A stretch of DNA of 64,000 nt from Solanum dulcamara (Eukaryota > Streptophyta > Magnoliopsida > Solanales > Solanaceae), in contig NC_077244.1 of the NCBI RefSeq assembly GCF_947179165.1, forward strand, positions 79,202,144 through 79,266,143. The letters are read 5' to 3'. Below the pieces are notes generated by a model. The model had not been told where the DNA came from. It worked only from the letters and a program-made list of their open reading frames with translations, and did not search any database. Made by a program: the position numbers and the translations under genes. Positions 58,150 to 64,000 of the stretch are shown here, piece after piece (within the stretch, counting starts at the first letter, position 1; each line of letters starts with the position of its first letter).

Positions 58150-59752
58150 GGAAGTTAGTAGAGTTTATTCCTTTGGGGGATCAGTATTTTAACTCTCTGT
58201 TTTTGGAATGCCAGCCCTATACTATTGCCTTTTTGCTATATTTTTACTTTTTCTTTAAAGATTATCAGGTCAACCAAGCAGCAATGTAAATCACGATTTT
58301 CTCAGTTCCAAAATTCTAATATTTATCTGTCAATGTTAATGTCATGTTGCCATATTGCATACAAGAACTTTGAAAATACCGGAAGAGGCAGGATTTCCTG
58401 TTGGTTTTACCTTGGTTGTTATGGAAACACAGATATAGGAAACGAACAAAGCCTAGCGTAATGGGTACTTTCATATCTTTTACTTGAAAAATCGTAAATT
58501 GTTCTAGTATGTTTAACGAGATTGCCACTTCCTACAAAGTGGCAATATTGGGACAAGATTGCAAGGTGCATGAGAAGTGACGTTCCAAACCAACTACTGT
58601 ACAAGATTTATAGCTATGGTTTATCTACTCAATAGCGACTCCTAAGTGCATAAGGTTCACATGTGCCCTTTAATACTTTCCGAGTAATGTTTTCAGTTTG
58701 TTGTTTCGTGTCACTGCACAAGATGTGTTCTAGAAGCACAAGCGCCAAAATTAGATGACAACTATGTTTCCACTGAAACTAAATAATGATTGCCTATTAG
58801 ATTCCTTAACAAAATGATGACATGACGACGGATAATACTCTGCTTAGGGGTCAATGCTTCTCCAGTAACTTTCTCCCTGCAGGACCAATAAACAAATAGT
58901 GAAAAATTGTAAATTTACACTCATCAAACCATAAAAGTTGAAAGGGCAAATGGTATATATTTCCTTCTACTAGTACTGGCTGTATTTTGAATTAACCCTG
59001 CAAACTGCAAGCAGTATATTACATGTCGAGATTCAACCTGCTATGCCTGTGGCTGTATCTCAAGCTCCTCCATCGATATTCGAAGAAGAAAGGTTCACAA
59101 AAGGATCAGCACTTAAAAAAGTGCATGTCCACATAGGACTTTGGCTCTTAAGATATGCAACAGTGAGGCACAATCTGCATAAAGGAAGCTATACATGCTT
59201 TGTACCTTCCATGTACACTTTAGACCATTTTCACTGATTGGTGTTAGACCTTTTAACATTTGTTGCAATGCAACAGAAAACTTCTTTGTGCATTCTCCAT
59301 GTGACTTGGAGGCTTGGAGCCTCTTAGTTCCAGTAAGTCACAGTTGTATCCTGCTGGCCCAGAAAAATGATACAAACACAGAAGTGAAGAGTATCAATAT
59401 CAGATAGTCAGTAGAAGAAAGAAGAATATCCAGAATTTTCATCCCCCAGTTGGGAAAATGAGAAGCCAGTACACACAAGAAATCTATGACCCGCCTATGA
59501 CATTTGCCAAGATATAGCTCTTTTCCAGAGACTAAACAGTACATCGAAATAATATCTAAAAATTAGGAGGTCTTTTTGAGAAATCCGAGCTTGATCAGCT
59601 ATCACATTACCTCCATCAGAACATATCAACTACCTACAAGTAGATGAGACATATGCAATAATTTCATGCCATTAACAAATAGGGGCATTTTTTCCATTAG
59701 CTGTCTGTCAAAATTAAAAACTGCCAGCTACACTTACTACTACTTCAAAAAT
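58150..59752. other. Convergent 3' regions of the methyltransferase and PPR genes
   Basis: No gene is visible. The left part is the methyltransferase 3' UTR, the right part that of the PPR gene on the other strand. Short ORFs in several frames lack any familiar motif. No repeat ends were seen. Confidence 0.55.
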
Positions 59753-62104
59753 TCATCCCCAGCTAAAACCAGGATCCTTGGTTACCTGCCTTTCCAACAT
59801 AGCTACTCTAATTTCCTCTGTATCATCCCATCTCCCTAACGATGTATACATATTTGCTAGAAGCACATAAGGGGCAGAATTCTGCGGATTAAGACGGAAT
59901 AGCTCTTCTGCTGCCCGCCTTGCTAAGATTACATTTCCATGGAGCCTACAAGAACTAAGCAAAACCTCCCAGACAACAGAGTCATCTTTGCATGACATCT
60001 TATCTATGAGTTCTTCTATTTCACTAAACCGGGCAGCGCGACCCAAACAATCAATTATGCAAGTGTAATGATCAACAAGTGGCTTCAACCCATATTGTTG
60101 CTGCATTGAGTTGAATATATTAAGCCCCAGGTCTACAAGCCCCGAGTGACTACAAGCAGTTAGAGCGGCAATAAAGGTTATAACATCAGGTTTTCCTCCT
60201 AAATATATCATGTCTTCATACAAGAAAATAGCTTCTTCTCCACGACCATTTTGTGCATAGCCATGTATCATTTCGTTCCATGTAATTGTATTCTTATAGG
60301 GCATCATGTCAAAATGTACCCTGGCTTCATCTACATCACCACATTTGGAATACATGTCAATCAGAGTACTTCCAACTACAACATCATTAGCATAACCATC
60401 TTTAATTATCAGCCCATGAAGTTGTCTCCCTTGCGATAATGAGGATAGCTTTGTAGAACAACTAAGTGTAGTAGCAAATGAAAACTCATTAGGTAACATC
60501 CCCATCTGTAGCATTTGCTTAAAGAAAGTAAAAGCTTCTTTATCCAATGAATTGTAGGATAAACCAGTAATTAGAGAATTCCAACAGACTATATCTGCTT
60601 GAGTGAGCCCATCAAAAATACGTACAGCCGCTTCTACTCTACCACATTTTAGGTACATACCAATAAGACCACTAGCTATATATAGATCTCCTGGACAGAC
60701 ACACTTTAATGAAGTAGCATGGACCTGCACCCCACATTCTAGAAACCCTATCTCTGAACATGAACTAAGTATGATAGCCAAAGTGGTCCGATCAGGTCGC
60801 TGATTTTGAAATTGCATCTCTCTGAAAAGCTTTAGTACCTCGAGATGTTCCTCATTCTGTGAATAGCCTGAAAGAATAGCATTCCATGAAATCAAGCTAG
60901 GGCAAGCCATGCTCTCAAATATCAAGCGGCCATTTTCAACATCCCCTGATTTAACACAAGCCGTGAGCATATTTATGTAAGTAACCTCATCTGGTTCAAC
61001 ACCCAAACCCCGCATCCTTTCCATGTACTCCATGGCTCTTTCTTTATCATGATTCTGTCCAAACCCACTTATCATAACATTCCAAGAAACAGTACTAGTT
61101 TCAGAAAGGTTTCCAAACAATACTACAGCACTTTCCATGTCACCATTTTTTGCATACATGTCAAGCAAGGAGTTACACACATGAAGGTCTCCTTGAAATC
61201 CAAGTTTAATGGTGAAACCATGGACTTGCTTCCCCTGCATATTAGGTAGATGATTATCAGTCTCACCATTCCAACCAAAATTGGAACCCCCACCTTTAGC
61301 ACAAACTCTCAGTACACTAGACAATGAAACAGAGTCAATCCTAATTCCACTCCTCTGGATTAACCTAAACATTTCAAATGCCTCTCCCACTTGGTGAGTA
61401 TCAACTAGTCCACACATCATTGCCGTGAAGGAAACCTCATTAGGCTCATCCAACTCCCTAAAGGCTATCAACGCATCCTGAGGGCAGCCACATTTTACAT
61501 ACAAGCTCAACAAAGCATTCCCAACATACAAATTCTTGTGAAGCCCATACTTGACAGCAGAACCATGAGACACCTTGCCGCACTCCAATTCAGCCAACCC
61601 GCCACAGGCGCTTAAAACGCTAGCCAATGTGATATGGGTGGGTGAGAAACCATGGGCGTTCATTTGAGAATAAACCTCCAAGGCCTTTGTTTCATGACGG
61701 TTTCGAATAAATGCACTGATGAGAGTGTTCCATGATACACTATTTCTTTCAGGCATATTCAAAAATAGTTTATGGGCATTGTCAAGCTGACCTTGCTTAC
61801 AATAAGCAGCCAAGAGGGAGTGCCAAGAATATATATTTGGTTCAAGCATTTGATCGAACAGTTGTCGTGCGGCGTGAATATGGCCACATTTGGAATACAA
61901 TTCTATGAGACGGTTAAGGAGGAATGTATCAGCGGAAAGGCCAATTCGGAGTATATGGGCATGGAGAAGTTTGCCTGCAATGTAAGCTTTGGTGTCAATG
62001 GAGGTTTGTAAGAGATTTACCAAGTAGGCAGTGTTGAACCTGGCATGCATTTTTTGTAACAAAACAAATAAGTTGATACGAACAGAACCATATAATATGG
62101 ACAA
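59753..62104 (-). CDS. Pentatricopeptide repeat protein, PLS class with E-type end
   Basis: An intronless 783-aa frame. PPR proteins bind organellar RNA one base per repeat; PLS members with E motifs usually serve in C-to-U editing. About 20 PPR units in P-L-S order are visible, for example VVSWN-type helices (TVSWNVMISGFGQNHDKERA, IVCWNSLITGLSYNSLDKEA, TITWNEMIHGYAQNGRGEEA). The C-terminal E region (VWEVLLSSCRLHGNVILARR, then PYVLLANMYTSLGRWDD) ends just after KDPGFSWG, so there is no E+ or DYW domain; editing would need a DYW partner. Order and wording follow Arabidopsis At4g20770. The Met at 62104 gives MSILYGSVRINLFVLLQKMH, a possible short targeting peptide; the Met at 62050 is the alternative. 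Organelle not determined. Confidence 0.96.
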   Translation of the reverse strand: MSILYGSVRINLFVLLQKMHARFNTAYLVNLLQTSIDTKAYIAGKLLHAHILRIGLSADTFLLNRLIELYSKCGHIHAARQLFDQMLEPNIYSWHSLLAAYCKQGQLDNAHKLFLNMPERNSVSWNTLISAFIRNRHETKALEVYSQMNAHGFSPTHITLASVLSACGGLAELECGKVSHGSAVKYGLHKNLYVGNALLSLYVKCGCPQDALIAFRELDEPNEVSFTAMMCGLVDTHQVGEAFEMFRLIQRSGIRIDSVSLSSVLRVCAKGGGSNFGWNGETDNHLPNMQGKQVHGFTIKLGFQGDLHVCNSLLDMYAKNGDMESAVVLFGNLSETSTVSWNVMISGFGQNHDKERAMEYMERMRGLGVEPDEVTYINMLTACVKSGDVENGRLIFESMACPSLISWNAILSGYSQNEEHLEVLKLFREMQFQNQRPDRTTLAIILSSCSEIGFLECGVQVHATSLKCVCPGDLYIASGLIGMYLKCGRVEAAVRIFDGLTQADIVCWNSLITGLSYNSLDKEAFTFFKQMLQMGMLPNEFSFATTLSCSTKLSSLSQGRQLHGLIIKDGYANDVVVGSTLIDMYSKCGDVDEARVHFDMMPYKNTITWNEMIHGYAQNGRGEEAIFLYEDMIYLGGKPDVITFIAALTACSHSGLVDLGLNIFNSMQQQYGLKPLVDHYTCIIDCLGRAARFSEIEELIDKMSCKDDSVVWEVLLSSCRLHGNVILARRAAEELFRLNPQNSAPYVLLANMYTSLGRWDDTEEIRVAMLERQVTKDPGFSWG

Positions 62105-63375
62105 TTAAAACTTTATGTCCTACTACCTACGTATTTAATTTGTGCCAGGCATAGAGATTAGAAAGGTATCAAATAATCAAGGAATAAAATATTAGCTTTG
62201 ACAAATAAAAATCACATACTACTATATGATAGCCAATTAAGCATGAAAGAATGTCGTTCTCTTGGTAGCATAAAAAAGCCAACCATTTATTTTGTTTACA
62301 CGGTGTATCTACATTTGACCAATTTCAACGTACACTACTCATACTTATCTAGCCGATAACTAATTGGTGATTCTTAGTAGGCAATTAATTAATTGACAAA
62401 TTCTCTTTCTTCGCCCTAAATTCACAATCATATTTAAAAGGAAAATACTGATTTTGAGTGATAATATTCTAAATAATGTACCTTCGCTTTTATATTTAAT
62501 TATCTTTTATCTTTCATATTTTTAATCTCACTCAATTACTTCTTTATTTTCTGGAGATTAGTTAAAAAATGATATGATTATCGCTAATTATGACTGACTT
62601 GGATTGTCATAAATTTAATAACGTGTACCCAAAACTCGATCATCTACCTGTGTTTTCTAAGAATTTTTTTACAAGTATGTTGGTTAAGAGTTGGTTTATG
62701 CTTCTCTTAGATTACCTAGGAGTAATTCGTCGTTTTATACAAAATAAGTGGAGTAAAACGAACAGAAGAAACTAACTAATAGGAATAATTTATATCACTA
62801 AATTGTACCCTGTGATGCAGGGTGACTTAAATATAAGGCATGGTTTGGGGCAAAGAAGAGATTTTTTGGGGAGAAAGTACCTATTATTATTTAGGTGTTT
62901 ACCTTTTCCATTCTCTCTTCCACTTTTCTTATCTCTTACTATTATTATTGAATATTTTGAATTCCCCCAACTGGTCAAATGTTGCCAAGTCTATTGTGTT
63001 TGCTTATAAAAAATAAAAATTTCTATTCTAGTGTTGATTTCAAAAATTGCAACAAGTCATTATTATAATGAAGCATCGGATATATTTTTATGGTAGGGGT
63101 CGAGCTGATATTATTATAATAACATAAAATCTCGATGTGATTGATTAAGAGGAGGAGCTTTGAGTGAGAGTATCACGTTGAAATAGTTGTATGTTAATTT
63201 CTTCTTCAAAGGTCTCCATCTTATATATAAGATTTTAGTTGTTTACCACTTTTTATGATAACTTTATTCAATTCAATCGATGACAATTGTCTGTGCGTAT
63301 TACAACCTTTAATTTCTTTAATAGTATAATGTTTTTGATCCAAAAATAAAGAGAAACGCTAAACGTATGACCCTC

Positions 63376-63414
<39 letters not shown>

Positions 63415-64000
63415 CCTACTAGCTAGCTAGCTACTAGTATATATAATTACTTCCTCTAACGTACATATTATATTCCTCACCAGCCGCAACAATCTTTACA
63501 TGTAATTAAATCCTATAGCATATATTATATTACTCCTAATACTATACGGATAGAGGAATAGTATTTAGTTGCTTCCTCTAACGTATTCCTCAACAATTTT
63601 TGTATTCCTTTTCCACCACCCTTGCATCGAGCCACTTGTTTCAATATTCGATTCCAAATTAAGTTTGAAATTACCAATCCTTAGCTTAGCTATACTTTAA
63701 TTTTCTCACAACGTAACATATATATAGTGAAGACACAAACCTTTACTACTTGTACTTCTCTGTTACGTTGGCCGCCTATTCTTCCTCCTTGTCTTAATTA
63801 GCAACCCAAAAACAGAATCCAGAGCAATTGTAGTATTAACAACTCCTTGCGTTCACAAAAACATCCAATTAATAACAGCTAGCCCAATCCCATTGCCAGG
63901 GCACACTTCACTCTGATATATATTTGTGTGAAAGTAAGTGCAGAAACAATTAAGAAGAGAGAAAGAAATGAAGACGAAGATCTAAGAAGAGAGGACTCTC
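62105..64000. other. AT-rich region upstream of the PPR gene, no gene seen
   Basis: It contains the PPR promoter side and unexplained AT-rich DNA. A (TA)16 microsatellite is at about 63380-63411, followed by a short AGCTAGCTAGCT run. GCAGAAACAATTAAGAAGAG before an ATG at 63968 resembles a plant leader, but that frame stops after five codons, so no start of a next gene can be claimed. Confidence 0.5.

Noticed and set aside
63380..63440. AT and AGCT runs as a possible regulatory array
   Set aside because: A simple (TA)n microsatellite with a short AGCTAGCTAGCT run; no sign of function.

Overview
This is nuclear DNA from a flowering plant, most likely a member of the Solanaceae. The reasons are intron-rich genes whose products look like standard eudicot proteins, an AT-rich background, and repeats typical of nightshades: several TS-type SINEs with TTG/CAA tails, an Au SINE, other tRNA-derived SINEs, a Tnt1-like copia fragment and Mutator-like elements. 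The species cannot be fixed from the window. No operon, CRISPR array, tRNA or rRNA gene was seen.

Six host genes can be rebuilt. (1) The 5' part of a CULLIN1 gene (minus strand, 222-1766, leader to about 2515) runs off the left edge. (2) A 27-exon FHA/AAA+ ATPase gene (plus, 13571-33341) joins into one 1251-codon frame; its introns are packed with transposons. (3) A four-exon universal stress protein gene (plus, 34694-36156). (4) A six-exon outer-envelope pore protein 16 gene of the OEP16-4 type (minus, 37846-40533). (5) A seven-exon leucine-carboxyl-methyltransferase-family gene (plus, 53324-58149). (6) An intronless PPR gene of the PLS/E type (minus, 59753-62104), resembling Arabidopsis At4g20770. 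A two-exon hypothetical gene at 41075-41798 is less certain. These genes have unrelated jobs (ubiquitin ligase scaffold, membrane-protein quality control ATPase, stress protein, plastid channel, methyltransferase, organelle RNA factor). Nothing suggests that they act together.

Between the genes are transposon zones. 5600-13260 holds a SINE with a perfect 16-bp target duplication, LTR-like sequence, a Tnt1-like pol fragment and a MULE transposase remnant split by a SINE. 40640-53230 holds a TGATACA-rich gene-like element, a decayed MULE with a GRF-type zinc-finger pseudogene, and a 5'-truncated copia element that carries a plastid ycf2 fragment. The copia 3' LTR ends only 93 bp before the ATG of the methyltransferase gene.

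The points most worth a second look are two putative U12-type introns, two GC-AG introns, transposons dated relative to one another by nesting and target duplications, the plastid insert inside copia, the LTR abutting a host gene, and a 193-bp duplication that copied part of an OEP16 exon. No wholly new biological system is evident.
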